A stretch of 33,145 nucleotides of DNA from Actinomadura sp. KC345. Its GTDB lineage: Bacteria > Actinomycetota > Actinomycetes > Streptosporangiales > Streptosporangiaceae. This document shows positions 15,016 to 23,620 of this stretch, in pieces (position 1 is the first letter of the stretch; every line of letters starts with the position of its first letter). The stretch spans positions 1 through 33,145 of the forward strand of contig NZ_SMKH01000055.1 of the NCBI RefSeq assembly GCF_004348515.1, in the 5' to 3' direction. The position numbers and the translations under genes are program-made. The notes under the pieces are model-generated. The model made no database searches. It was not told the origin of the DNA and saw only the letters and a list, made by a program, of their open reading frames with translations.

Positions 15016-16169
15016 GCCGAGCCACGTCCAGGCACCGCGTCATGCTCTCCGCGAGCGGCGCGCTGCCGCCCGAGTACGAGGAGCTGCGCGGCCGGGTACG
15101 CGGGTTCCTCGCCGACCAGGTGGCCAGGGGCCGCTTCACGCCGGCGCCCGACTCCTGGATGTCCGGCATCGACCCGGACTTCAGCCGGCTCCTCGCCGGG
15201 CAGGGCTGGCTGGGGATGACGATCCCGGTCGAGTACGGCGGCCACGGCCGCACGAGCCTGGAGCGGTACGTGGTCACCGAGGAGCTGCTGGCCAGCGGCG
15301 CGCCGGTGGCGGCGCACTGGATCGCGGACCGCCAGATGGCACCCGGAATCCTCCGCAACGGAACCGAGGAGCAGAAGCACAGGTATCTCCCCGGCATCAC
15401 CCGGGGCGAGAAGCTGTTCTGCATCGGCATGAGCGAGGCGGACGCCGGGTCGGACCTGGCGGCGGTGCGCACCCGCGCGGTCCCGGTGGCCGAGGGCTGG
15501 CGGATCACCGGCTCCAAGCTGTGGACGAGCAACGCGCATGTGGCGACGACCGTCGTCCTGCTCGCCCGCTCCGACGAGGGGGAGCGACACCAGGGGCTGT
15601 CCCAGTTCGTGGTCGACCTGCCGCATCCGGACGTCCACATCCGGCCCATCACCACCATCGACGGCGGCCGGCACTTCAACGAGGTCGTCTTCGACGACGC
15701 CGTCGTGGGGCCGGACGCGCTGCTCGGCGAACGCGGGGCCGGCTGGCGCCAGGTCACCCAGGAGCTGGCCAACGAGCGGTCCGGCCCGGAGCGGATCCTC
15801 TCGACCCTGCCACTGCTGCTGCTCTGGGCCGCGGAGGTCACCGAGGACGACCACGAGGCCAAGGCCGAGCTGGGCCGTCTGGTCACCCGCCTGACCTCCC
15901 TGCGGATGCTCTCCTTGGGCGTCGCCCACGAGCTTTCGGCGGGACGGAACCCGGCGCTGGAGGCCGCGTTGGTGAAGGACCTCGGGACCGCGTTCGAGAG
16001 CGACGTGACCGAGACGATCCGCCGGCTGGGCAACCGGCCCGCACCGGACGGCGACCCGCTCGGGGTCATGCTGGCCCAGGCCCAGTGGCATTCCCCGGCC
16101 TTCACTCTGCGGGGCGGCAGCAGCGAGGTGCTGCGTTCGATCGTGGCGAAGGGACTGGTGGGACGGTGA
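15012..16169 (+). CDS. Acyl-CoA dehydrogenase, alpha-type subunit
   Basis: This 385-residue flavoprotein introduces an alpha,beta double bond into an acyl-CoA. FAD-site landmarks are CIGMSEADAGSDLA and the ITGSKLWTSNAH strand, and the C-terminal LRGGSSEVLRSIVAKG motif is present. It has ATGA overlap with the CaiB gene upstream and GTG overlap with a shorter, divergent acyl-CoA dehydrogenase downstream. Adjacent unequal pairs like this form alpha2-beta2 dehydrogenases in actinobacterial cholesterol side-chain degradation (FadE26-FadE27, FadE28-FadE29). A bulky or ring-bearing acyl-CoA is therefore a likely substrate. Confidence 0.93.
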   Translation: MSRATSRHRVMLSASGALPPEYEELRGRVRGFLADQVARGRFTPAPDSWMSGIDPDFSRLLAGQGWLGMTIPVEYGGHGRTSLERYVVTEELLASGAPVAAHWIADRQMAPGILRNGTEEQKHRYLPGITRGEKLFCIGMSEADAGSDLAAVRTRAVPVAEGWRITGSKLWTSNAHVATTVVLLARSDEGERHQGLSQFVVDLPHPDVHIRPITTIDGGRHFNEVVFDDAVVGPDALLGERGAGWRQVTQELANERSGPERILSTLPLLLLWAAEVTEDDHEAKAELGRLVTRLTSLRMLSLGVAHELSAGRNPALEAALVKDLGTAFESDVTETIRRLGNRPAPDGDPLGVMLAQAQWHSPAFTLRGGSSEVLRSIVAKGLVGR

Positions 16170-17197
16170 GTCACCTGGACGAGCTGAGGAGCGCCGCCGA
16201 CGGCGTCCTGGCCGATCACCTGCCCGACGACGCGGAGCCGCCGGCCGGTCTCGACCGCGCCGCGTGGGACTCACTGGCCGGCCACGGGTTCACCGGCCTG
16301 AACGCCGGCGTCGGGATCGGCGGGGGCGGCGGCACGCTCGCGGACGCCGCCGAGGTGGTGGAGGCCGCCGCGCTCGTCGCGGTACCGGCCGGGGAGGCGC
16401 TGTTCCTCGCGGTCCCGCTCCTCGACCTGGCGGGCATCAAGCTGCCGGACGGTGTGCTCACCGCGGCGGCCGTGGCCGGCGGGCGGATCGACGCGGAGGG
16501 CGTGCACGGTGAGATCCGCGACGTCCCCTGGCTGGCCTCCTCCGACACGGTGATCGTGCTCTCGGAGACGGGCGCGGACGCACAGGTCTCCGTACTGGCC
16601 GTCGAGGACTTCCGCGAGCACGTGGAGGTGGTCCGGGATTTGGCGGGGCAGGAGCGCGGCAACGCCGTCCTGACCGGGGTGGCTCCCGCGGTCTCGGCGC
16701 CGCTGCCGAGCGGCGCGTGGCGGAGGTGGTTCGACGAGCGGGGCGCGCTGGTGCGCGCCGTCCAGATCGCCGCGGGCATGCAGTCGCTGGTCGACCAGAC
16801 CACCCGGCACGTCCAGGAGCGCGAGCAGTTCGGCCGGCCGCTGGCCGCCTTGCAGGCGGTCCAGCAGCGGCTCGCAGGCATCGCGAGCCACGCGGTGCTC
16901 ACCCGGGTCGCCGCCCGCTCCGCGCTGGTGCGGGTCCAGGACGGAACGGGCGACGCGAGCCTGGCGGTCGCCACCGCCAAGGCGGAGGCGTCCCACCTCG
17001 TCGCACCGGTGTGCGCCGCGGCGCATCAGTTGCACGGCGCCATCGGGTTCACCCGGGAGCACCGGCTCGGCGCGATCACCAACCGGCTGTGGACCTGGCG
17101 CGACGACCATGGCGGCGAGCGCGTGTGGTGGACGCGGGCGGGCGCGGCGGCCCAGGCCGCGGGCACCGGCGCCTGGGCGCTCCTCGCGGGGGTGTAG
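16166..17197 (+). CDS. Acyl-CoA dehydrogenase, short beta-type subunit
   Basis: This 343-residue partner subunit starts at a GTG overlapping the stop of the alpha subunit gene (GTGA). The N-terminal half is shortened and Ala/Gly-rich, with no clear FAD-loop motif (the usual ...SEP.AGSD is absent). The C-terminal half is well conserved: REQFGRPLAALQAVQQRLA and HGAIGFTREHRLGA. This split matches the degenerate-plus-functional arrangement of heteromeric FadE pairs. It is the last gene of the long plus-strand operon. Its stop lies 8 bases from the end of a convergent FAD dehydrogenase gene, with no obvious terminator between them. Confidence 0.9.
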   Translation: MSHLDELRSAADGVLADHLPDDAEPPAGLDRAAWDSLAGHGFTGLNAGVGIGGGGGTLADAAEVVEAAALVAVPAGEALFLAVPLLDLAGIKLPDGVLTAAAVAGGRIDAEGVHGEIRDVPWLASSDTVIVLSETGADAQVSVLAVEDFREHVEVVRDLAGQERGNAVLTGVAPAVSAPLPSGAWRRWFDERGALVRAVQIAAGMQSLVDQTTRHVQEREQFGRPLAALQAVQQRLAGIASHAVLTRVAARSALVRVQDGTGDASLAVATAKAEASHLVAPVCAAAHQLHGAIGFTREHRLGAITNRLWTWRDDHGGERVWWTRAGAAAQAAGTGAWALLAGV

Positions 17198-17205
17198 GAC
17201 GCGGC

Positions 17206-18621
17206 TCAGGCGGAGGTCGCCGCCGGGACGCCGGCGATGCTCAGCGCCGCGTTCCGGCCGGCGATGCGGCCGAAGGTCGCCGAGTTGCCGACGGAGTTGC
17301 CGCTGCCCACGTACACGTCTCCGAGGACGCCGCCGGTCACCTCACCGCAGGCGTAGGCGCCGGGAATGGGGCGGCCGAGGGTGTCCATGACCTCGCCGCG
17401 CCCGGTGACGGCGGGTCCGACACCGGTCCAGCACAGGGTGGCCAGGCGGACCTCGGCGGCGTAGAACGGGCCTTCGGTGATCGGACGGACGAACTGGGCG
17501 TCCTTGCCGAAGGCGTCGTGGTCGCCGTCGTTGTACGCCTCGACGGTGGCCTGCAACTGGTCGACGGGGAGGCCGGCCTTCACGGCGAGCTGGGCAACGG
17601 TGCCGGCGCTATGGATCCGGCCCGCCTCGACCTGCTCGGCGATCATCGCGGGGTTCCAGTTGGGGCTCTGGCGGTCCTCGCGCTCGGGCATGACCTGCTT
17701 GTAGGCCTTGGTGTTGCCCGCCGTGCTCCGGTCGACGGCCTGGTGGTCGAAGACGAACCAGGCGACACCGCCGTTCGAGTGCGTCGTCCGGTCGAGCACC
17801 CCGTAGGCGCTCGACTCGTCCACGAAGCGGCGGCCCTCCTTGTTGACCAGCACCATCCAGCCGGGGATGTAGCTCTCGAAGGTGCGCACGAAACCGGGGT
17901 GCAGCAGCCGCAGCCCCCGGTCGTGGCCGTCGATCCGCGCGCCGAGCTGCTCGGCGAAACCGAAGGCGTCGCCCTGGGCGGTCCCGGTGCCGATGTACCA
18001 GCCCCAGTCGCCGGTCGCCGTCCAGGACGGGTTGTGCTCGGCCAGCAGCTCCCGGTTCGCTCCGTAGCCGCCCGAGGCGATCACCACCGAAGCGGACCGT
18101 ATCTCCTCGCCGCCCACGACGACGCCGACCGCGCGGCCGTCCTCGAACAGGATCCGCTCGACGCGGTGGTCGACGGCGATGTCCACACCCGCTTGGCGGA
18201 CCTTGCGGGCCAAGCCGTTCACGATCTGCCCGCCCTGGCCGACCGCCGCCACGCAGCGCGGGGTGTTCTCCGCACCGCCGAAGATCAGATCGGGGTGGAA
18301 CCGGACGCCGTGGCCGACCAGCCAGTCGATGGTGGGGCCGGACTCGTCGCAGAAGGCCTTGACCGCTGCGGGGTTCAGATTCCAGACGTTGGCGTTCATG
18401 TAGTCGCGGTAGAAGCTCTCCGCCGAGTCCTCGACACCGGCCTCGCGCTGCAGCCCGTACCCGGCGCCCATGATGATGCCGCCGGAGAGGCGGGACGCCC
18501 CGCCGATCTCGGTGTCGGCCTCGAAGACCACGACGGTCCGCGCCCCGTTCTCCGTCGCGGAGAGCGCCGCCGAGAGACCGGCGATGCCGGATCCGATGAT
18601 GATCACGTCGATGGTGTCCAT
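17206..18621 (-). CDS. FAD-binding dehydrogenase, fumarate reductase/KstD superfamily
   Basis: This 471-residue flavoprotein starts with the dinucleotide-binding motif VIIIGSGIAGLSAALSA, followed by GGASRLSGG. It ends with a second FAD contact, AYACGEVTGGV...GSGNSVGNSATFGRIAG. The superfamily includes fumarate and urocanate reductases, tricarballylate dehydrogenase and 3-ketosteroid delta-1-dehydrogenase. All move hydrogen across a C-C bond next to a carbonyl. No signal peptide or heme domain is present. It is the last gene of the minus-strand ACAD-VOC-FAD unit, starting 75 bases after the VOC gene with AGAGGAG at good distance. Its substrate may be a ring ketone or enone of the pathway (inference). 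Confidence 0.9.
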   Translation of the reverse strand: MDTIDVIIIGSGIAGLSAALSATENGARTVVVFEADTEIGGASRLSGGIIMGAGYGLQREAGVEDSAESFYRDYMNANVWNLNPAAVKAFCDESGPTIDWLVGHGVRFHPDLIFGGAENTPRCVAAVGQGGQIVNGLARKVRQAGVDIAVDHRVERILFEDGRAVGVVVGGEEIRSASVVIASGGYGANRELLAEHNPSWTATGDWGWYIGTGTAQGDAFGFAEQLGARIDGHDRGLRLLHPGFVRTFESYIPGWMVLVNKEGRRFVDESSAYGVLDRTTHSNGGVAWFVFDHQAVDRSTAGNTKAYKQVMPEREDRQSPNWNPAMIAEQVEAGRIHSAGTVAQLAVKAGLPVDQLQATVEAYNDGDHDAFGKDAQFVRPITEGPFYAAEVRLATLCWTGVGPAVTGRGEVMDTLGRPIPGAYACGEVTGGVLGDVYVGSGNSVGNSATFGRIAGRNAALSIAGVPAATSA

Positions 18622-18696
18622 GCTCGCTCCTCTGCGTGGTCGGAAGTGCCGCTCACGGGCCCGGCCGACAGGCGGACGGCCCTGTGGCCGGTCGCG

Positions 18697-19125
18697 TCAG
18701 GAGGCGCGTTCGATCAGCTCGACGGCGTTCCCCTCCAGGTCGGTGAGGAAGGCGATGCGGGTCCCGGGTCCGACGTCGATGACGTTGCCTTTGCCGAGGG
18801 ATCCTCCGCCCGCCGCCTCCGCGGCGGCGACGGCCTCGTCGAGGTCGTCCACCACCAGCGTGAACAAGGGCGTACCGACCTGCCCCACCACTGGCCTGCC
18901 GCTGCCGCCGGGGCGCGGGTTCCGGCCGGGGCCCAGGAACTTGAGCCGCTGGCCCGACGGCGTGCGGAGGCAGACGACCCGGCAGGGCACCCCGAGCCCC
19001 GCGTCGGCGAACGCCTCGTCGGTGATTTCGACGCTCCACTCCGGTTCGAGACCGAAGACGTTCTGGTAGAAGGCCGCCAGCGTCTCGGGCCGTGCCGCCA
19101 CCATCGCCGTTTCCAAGCCGGTCAT
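18697..19125 (-). CDS. VOC (glyoxalase/bleomycin resistance/dioxygenase) family protein
   Basis: This 142-residue protein has the paired beta-alpha-beta-beta-beta modules of the vicinal oxygen chelate fold. Module 1 is about residues 3-56 (ARPETLAAFYQNVFGLEPEW...) and module 2 is about 88-140 (LFTLVVDDLDEAVAAAEAAGG...FLTDLEGNAVELIE). The C-terminal EGNAVELIE Glu is a typical metal ligand. The ATG at 19125 overlaps the stop of the acyl-CoA dehydrogenase upstream by 4 bases, which fixes the start. Possible roles are an epimerase, glyoxalase or extradiol-like enzyme. None can be assigned. Confidence 0.88.
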   Translation of the reverse strand: MTGLETAMVAARPETLAAFYQNVFGLEPEWSVEITDEAFADAGLGVPCRVVCLRTPSGQRLKFLGPGRNPRPGGSGRPVVGQVGTPLFTLVVDDLDEAVAAAEAAGGGSLGKGNVIDVGPGTRIAFLTDLEGNAVELIERAS

Positions 19126-20360
19126 GAGTTCATCGGCCCCTTGTCGGTGCGCGGCTCCGCGGGCAGCCCGAGCACGCGCTCCCCGATGATGTTGCGCTGG
19201 ATCTCGTCGGACCCGCCCGCGATGCGGAAGCCCGGTGCGCCCAGGACGTGCTCGCTCCACCCGTAGGCGCCCCACTCGCCGTGGTCGAAGGCGAGCCGCT
19301 CACCGAGAAGGTCCTGGCTGGTTTCGGAGAAGGCCCGGAGCTGGTCGACCCAGAAGACCTTGCGCAGCGAGCCCGCCGGACCCGGCGCGTCGCCCGCGGC
19401 ATGCGCCTTGGCCACCCGGTCCCCGAGCAGCTCCAGCAGCCGGTGGGCGGTGTAGGCCCTGGCCACGCTCTGCCGTTTCACCGGGTCCTCCAGTCCGCCG
19501 GTGCGCTCCGCCAGCTCCCACAGGTAGCGCCAGGTGCCGCCGACCTTGCGCCGGCCGGAGTGCCCCCGCTCGAATCCGAGGGTGGTCAGCGCGACCCGCC
19601 AGCCGTCGCCGACGTCGCCGAGGCGGTCGGAGTCGGGGATCCGCACGTCGTTGAAGAAGACCTCGTTGAAGGACGTGCCGCCGGACATCTGCCGCAGCGG
19701 GCGGATGTCGACGCCGGGCGCGTCCATCGGCACGACGAACGCCGTCATGCCCCGGTGCTTGGGGACGGCCGGGTCGGTGCGCGCGATGAGCTCGCCGACG
19801 TGGGCGAACTGGGCGCCGGAGGTCCAGACCTTCTGCCCCGTGAGGATCCACGCATCACCCTCGCGCACGGCGCGGAGGCGGACGTTGGCCAGGTCGGACC
19901 CGGCCTCCGGCTCGGAGAAGAGCTGGCAGGCCAGCAGGTCGGCGCGCAGCATCGGCGCGAGCCATCGGGAACGCTGCTCGTCCGCGCCGAACCGGGCGAT
20001 CGTGGGGGCGATCAGGCCGACCGTGACGCCGACCAGTTCCGGGGTCGGCGGCGCCTGGTACCGGGACTCCAGCATCGCGAACGTCCGCTCGTACTCACCG
20101 GGCAGTCCGGCACCGCCGTGCTCCTCCGGGAGCGAGAGGGCGCCGTAGCCCGCGTCGTACTTCTGCCGCTGCCAGGCGGCGCTCCGCTCGATCAGCTTCG
20201 CCTCGTCGGCGTGGGGAAGGTTGTGGAAGACGGGAGTCCCGTCGTCACCGATCCCCCACTCGAACCCCTCGTCCGACCGGGCGGGCAGGTGGCCCGCCAG
20301 CCAGCCGTTCGCGCCGGAGGCCCATTCCTCCAACGTCGACGCGTGGGACACTTTTGGCAA
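19122..20360 (-). CDS. Acyl-CoA dehydrogenase, alpha-type
   Basis: This 412-residue enzyme has full ACAD architecture: SEPEAGSDLANVRLRA at the FAD loop, ILTGQKVWTSGAQFAH, and the C-terminal IAGGSDEIQRNIIGERVLGLP. The start is TTG, chosen because AGGAGG lies just upstream and no ATG is available. It is first in the minus-strand operon with the VOC and FAD dehydrogenase genes, and is divergent from the TetR gene at 20457. It resembles the alpha half of heteromeric FadE enzymes and has no adjacent beta gene. The short-type dehydrogenase at 26038-27120 could be its partner (inference). Confidence 0.93.
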   Translation of the reverse strand: MPKVSHASTLEEWASGANGWLAGHLPARSDEGFEWGIGDDGTPVFHNLPHADEAKLIERSAAWQRQKYDAGYGALSLPEEHGGAGLPGEYERTFAMLESRYQAPPTPELVGVTVGLIAPTIARFGADEQRSRWLAPMLRADLLACQLFSEPEAGSDLANVRLRAVREGDAWILTGQKVWTSGAQFAHVGELIARTDPAVPKHRGMTAFVVPMDAPGVDIRPLRQMSGGTSFNEVFFNDVRIPDSDRLGDVGDGWRVALTTLGFERGHSGRRKVGGTWRYLWELAERTGGLEDPVKRQSVARAYTAHRLLELLGDRVAKAHAAGDAPGPAGSLRKVFWVDQLRAFSETSQDLLGERLAFDHGEWGAYGWSEHVLGAPGFRIAGGSDEIQRNIIGERVLGLPAEPRTDKGPMNS

Positions 20361-20413
20361 GGTGCCTCCTAGAGGATCTCCAACCTGGGCCGGTCCCAGA
20401 CCGCGCCGTGGAT

Positions 20414-20435
20414 ACTACATAGTCAACAGCAACTA
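20414..20435. promoter_or_regulatory. Candidate TetR operator with alternating ACTA/TAGT half-sites
   Basis: In the 96-base divergent region, ACTA (20414-20417), TAGT (20420-20423) and ACTA (20432-20435) form two overlapping inverted arrangements in an AT-rich island. The position between the TetR gene and the operon it faces fits autoregulation. It does not match the TTACT-N13-AGTAAC repeat found elsewhere in the island. Confidence 0.4.
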
Positions 20436-20456
20436 CAGAAAGGTGGCAAGGCTCCC

Positions 20457-21047
20457 ATGGCAGTTGTCCGACCAGCCCACAGGCCCTCGCGCCGCGAGGA
20501 ACTGCTCGATGCCGCGCTCGACGAGCTGATGAGCGACGGACAGTACGACGTGGCCATCTCGCAGATCGCCAAGCGCGCCGGCATGACCTCGGCGGCCGTC
20601 TACTACCACTTCGACAGCCGCGAGGAACTGCTGGAGGCGCTGCGCGACCGCATCGAACGGTCGCTGCAGGACGTGGTCACCGCCCAGAAGGACGAGGCGG
20701 CCATCGAGGACTGGGTCGACGGGGTGATCAACCGTGCCGCCGACTGGATCCGCCGCTCACCGAAGGAGGCGCGTTTCCTCTTCGTTGCCAACCAGCTCTC
20801 CCGCGGGGCCGACGAGGAGCCCGAGGTCTCGCCCTGGGAGCCGGCGGTCCGGGTGATGGCCGGGGAGGTGTCGCGGCGGGACCCCGACCTGGGCCGGCTG
20901 GACGCGACGATGCGCGCGATGGCACTGCTGGCGCTCCTCGCGGAGCTGGCCGCCAAGGCGCTCGAAGGCTCGGACAAGCCCCCGGCGGCGTTCGGGACCG
21001 ACGTGCACGCCGCCCACCTGGTGGGGCGCCGCATCCTGCTTTCTTGA
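20457..21047 (+). CDS. TetR/AcrR-family transcriptional regulator
   Basis: This 196-residue repressor-type protein has an N-terminal helix-turn-helix (about residues 7-55: SRREELLDAALDELM...ISQIAKRAGMTSAAVYYHFDSREELLEAL). A helical ligand-binding domain follows. GAAAGGTGG precedes the ATG. It is transcribed divergently from the acyl-CoA dehydrogenase/VOC/FAD operon and sits upstream of the aldehyde dehydrogenase operon, so it probably controls one or both. The ligand is probably a CoA ester or pathway intermediate, by analogy with other catabolic TetR proteins (inference). Confidence 0.93.
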   Translation: MAVVRPAHRPSRREELLDAALDELMSDGQYDVAISQIAKRAGMTSAAVYYHFDSREELLEALRDRIERSLQDVVTAQKDEAAIEDWVDGVINRAADWIRRSPKEARFLFVANQLSRGADEEPEVSPWEPAVRVMAGEVSRRDPDLGRLDATMRAMALLALLAELAAKALEGSDKPPAAFGTDVHAAHLVGRRILLS

Positions 21048-21058
21048 TATCCAGTCGA

Positions 21059-21082
21059 TTACTTGCCACACCATGTAGTTAC
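21059..21082. promoter_or_regulatory. Candidate operator, site B: TTACT-N13-AGTTAC
   Basis: The left arm TTACT (21059-21063) and right arm AGTTAC (21077-21082) differ from the consensus AGTAAC by one base. It lies upstream of the aldehyde dehydrogenase operon and overlaps a possible promoter (TTGCCA at 21063-21068, N18, TAGCCT at 21087-21092). Confidence 0.5.
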
Positions 21083-21161
21083 TAGTTAGCCTGCGCCCTG
21101 GTGGGCGATGTGACCGGGCCCACGCGAAGCGCTCACGCGAAGCGACCGAGGAGGCCAGTCC

Positions 21162-22580
21162 ATGGCTGTGCGGCCGGGCAACCACATCGATGGCGCATGG
21201 GAGGTCGGCACCGGGTCCGGAGACGACATCGCGGTGCACGACTCCGCGGACGGGTCCCTCGTCGAGTCGTTCCGCCCGGCGGGCGCCGACCAGCTGGAAC
21301 GGGCCGTGGCCGCGGCGCGACGCGCCCAGCCCGGATGGAATGCCGTTCCGGTACGGGAACGCGCCGCGCTCCTGCGCCGCCTGGCCGACCGGCTGGCGGC
21401 CCGGGAGGACGAGCTCGCCGCGGTGATGAGCAGGGAGGTCGGATCGCCCCTGGCGTTCTCCCGCACCGTCCAGGTCGGACTGCCCGTCGCGGTCCTGCGG
21501 ACCACCGCGGACGCCGTCGAGGAGCTCGCCCTCGAAGAGCAGGTGGACAACGTCACCGTCGTACGGGAGCCCGTCGGTGTCGTCGGTGCGATCACCCCGT
21601 GGAACTATCCGATCTACCAGGTCGTGGCGAAGCTCGCGCCCGCGCTCGCCGCCGGGTGCGCGATCGTGGTCAAGCCCTCGCAGGTGGCCCCGCTGAGCTC
21701 GGTCCTCATGTTCGAGGAGATCGAGGCGGTGGGCCTGCCCGCCGGTGTGGCCGACCTGCTCACCGGAACCGGGCGCGGGATCGGCGAGGCCCTCGTCGCC
21801 CACCCGGACGTGGACATGATCAGCTTCACCGGCTCCACGGCGGCCGGCGCCCGGATCGCGGAGGCCGCGGCGCCGGGCGTCAAGCGGGTCGCCCTCGAAC
21901 TCGGCGGCAAGTCCGCCGCCGTCCTGCTCGACGACGCCGACGTCGCACGCGGCGTCCGGGCCACGGTCGGCTCCTGCTTCCTCAACGGCGGACAGACCTG
22001 CTCCGCGCTGACCCGCCTCGTCGTCCCCCGCTCGATCCTGGCCGAGGTCGAGGCCGAGATCGAGGCCGCCGTCGCGGAGGTCGTCGTCGGCGACCCGTTC
22101 GCGGAGGGCACCGTGGTCGGCCCGATGGCGTCGGCCGAGCAGCGGTCCACGATCAACTCCTACATCGCGCTCGGCGTCGAGGAGGGCGCCCGGCTGCTGG
22201 CCGGCGGGGTCGGCGACGAGCCCGCCGACGGCGGCTACTACGTCAGGCCGACCGTGCTGACCGACGTGAAGTCCGGGATGCGGGTGGCCCAGGAGGAGAT
22301 CTTCGGCCCGGTCCTCGTGGTCATCCCCGTGGACGGCACCGAGGAGGCGGTCGAGGTGGCCAACGACTCCGAGTACGGACTCAGCGGGGCGGTCTGGTCG
22401 GGCGACCGGGCACGGGCGGTGGACGTGGCGCGCCGCATCCGGACCGGTCAGGTCGCGGTCAACGGCGGCGCCTTCAGCGCCAGGGCGCCCTTCGGCGGCG
22501 TCAAGAAGTCCGGCAACGGCCGGGAACTCGGCAAATACGGCCTTGAGGAGTACTTCGAACTCAAGGCGATTCGTTTGTGA
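21162..22580 (+). CDS. NAD(P)-dependent aldehyde dehydrogenase
   Basis: This 472-residue enzyme oxidises an aldehyde to the acid. The catalytic Cys280 (GGQTCSA) and general-base Glu246 (LELGGKS) have normal spacing. The cofactor region (ITPWNYPIYQ, KPSQVAP, FTGSTAAG) and the C-terminal EEIFGPVLVV and FGGVKKSGNGRELG motifs are all present. GAGGAGG precedes the ATG. It leads the plus-strand operon ALDH - E1 alpha - E1 beta - crotonase - SnoaL and is preceded by candidate operator site B. It may oxidise an aldehyde released by side-chain or ring cleavage. Confidence 0.95.
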   Translation: MAVRPGNHIDGAWEVGTGSGDDIAVHDSADGSLVESFRPAGADQLERAVAAARRAQPGWNAVPVRERAALLRRLADRLAAREDELAAVMSREVGSPLAFSRTVQVGLPVAVLRTTADAVEELALEEQVDNVTVVREPVGVVGAITPWNYPIYQVVAKLAPALAAGCAIVVKPSQVAPLSSVLMFEEIEAVGLPAGVADLLTGTGRGIGEALVAHPDVDMISFTGSTAAGARIAEAAAPGVKRVALELGGKSAAVLLDDADVARGVRATVGSCFLNGGQTCSALTRLVVPRSILAEVEAEIEAAVAEVVVGDPFAEGTVVGPMASAEQRSTINSYIALGVEEGARLLAGGVGDEPADGGYYVRPTVLTDVKSGMRVAQEEIFGPVLVVIPVDGTEEAVEVANDSEYGLSGAVWSGDRARAVDVARRIRTGQVAVNGGAFSARAPFGGVKKSGNGRELGKYGLEEYFELKAIRL

Positions 22581-22594
22581 ACGGAGAGGGCGGG

Positions 22595-23620
22595 ATGGCC
22601 GAAGCGGCTGTTGAACAGCGTCCCGAGCAGGGCGCGGGACGGGTGCCGACACCTGAGAAGCGGATCGAGATCTTCCGGTTGATGTCCCGGATCCGGCACT
22701 TCGACCAGCGGTGGCACCGGCTCTTCCAGCAGGGGATGACCGGGCCGGGCCACGCCTCGATCGGAATGGAGGCGATAGCCGCGGCCTTCGGGGTGGCGCT
22801 CCGCGAAGACGACTACACCTTCGCCACCTACCGCGGACACGGCCACATCCTGGCGCGCGACGTGCCGATGCGCCCGATCATGGCCGAGCTGCTCGGCAAG
22901 GCGACCGGGCTCGCCGGCGGCAAGGGCGGCTCGATGCACCTGACCAGCGTCGAGCACGGAATGATGGGCTCGTACGCCGTGATCGGCGCCCACCTTCCCG
23001 TGGCGGCCGGTGCGGCGCTCTCCGCGCAGTACCGGGGCAGCGGGCAGGTCGCGGTCTGCTTCTTCGGTGACGGGACGACGAACATCGGCGCCTTCCACGA
23101 GGCGCTGAACCTTGCCGCGGTGTGGAAGCTGCCGGTGGTCTTCGTCTGCGAGAACAACCAGTACATGGAATACACCCCGATCCGGGACGTGACCGCGGTG
23201 CCCAACCCCGCGGCCGACCGGGCGGCGGCGTACGGGCTCCAGCGGATCCTGATCGACGGGAACGACCCCGACGAGGTCCACGCGCACGCCGGCCGGGCGA
23301 TCGATCTGGCCAGGAGCGGGGGCGGCCCGTCGCTGATCGAGGCCGTCACCTACCGCCACCTCGGCCACGCCAGCGCCGACCCGGGCACCTACCGTCCCGA
23401 GGAGGAGATCGCGGAATGGCTCAAGCGGGACCCGATCCCGCTCCACCGCGGCCGCCTCGTCGCGGACGGCGTCCCGGAGGCCGTCCTGGACGAGATCGAG
23501 GCGGAGTCCGAACGGGACGCCGAGGACGCCGCGCAGTTCGCCGTCTCCTCCCCCGATCCCGACCCCGCAGAGTTGATGACGGCCGTGTGGGCCGACGGAG
23601 GTGCGTCGTGGCGGAACTGA
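22595..23620 (+). CDS. Thiamine-diphosphate-dependent dehydrogenase E1 alpha subunit
   Basis: This 341-residue protein is the alpha half of a pyruvate/acetoin/branched-chain 2-oxoacid dehydrogenase E1. The ThDP motif runs from GDGTTN (about residue 158) to CENNQYMEYTP. The GHGHILARDVP and GGKGGSMHL segments are family-typical. I chose ATG 22595 behind GGAGAGGG rather than the GTG at 22577 that overlaps the upstream stop. The E1 beta gene overlaps its 3' end. No E2 or E3 gene is present in the window. The complex decarboxylates a 2-oxoacid or cleaves an acyloin, passing an acyl group to a lipoyl-E2 encoded elsewhere. Confidence 0.93.
   Translation: MAEAAVEQRPEQGAGRVPTPEKRIEIFRLMSRIRHFDQRWHRLFQQGMTGPGHASIGMEAIAAAFGVALREDDYTFATYRGHGHILARDVPMRPIMAELLGKATGLAGGKGGSMHLTSVEHGMMGSYAVIGAHLPVAAGAALSAQYRGSGQVAVCFFGDGTTNIGAFHEALNLAAVWKLPVVFVCENNQYMEYTPIRDVTAVPNPAADRAAAYGLQRILIDGNDPDEVHAHAGRAIDLARSGGGPSLIEAVTYRHLGHASADPGTYRPEEEIAEWLKRDPIPLHRGRLVADGVPEAVLDEIEAESERDAEDAAQFAVSSPDPDPAELMTAVWADGGASWRN

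Noticed and set aside
17206..18621. Naming the FAD enzyme 3-ketosteroid delta-1-dehydrogenase
   Set aside because: The FAD motifs are common to the whole fumarate reductase/KstD superfamily, and steroid-specific residues could not be verified.
20757..22652. Long minus-strand open frame opposite the TetR and aldehyde dehydrogenase genes
   Set aside because: The plus-strand genes have full family motifs and ribosome sites. The antisense translation is repetitive and unlike any protein.
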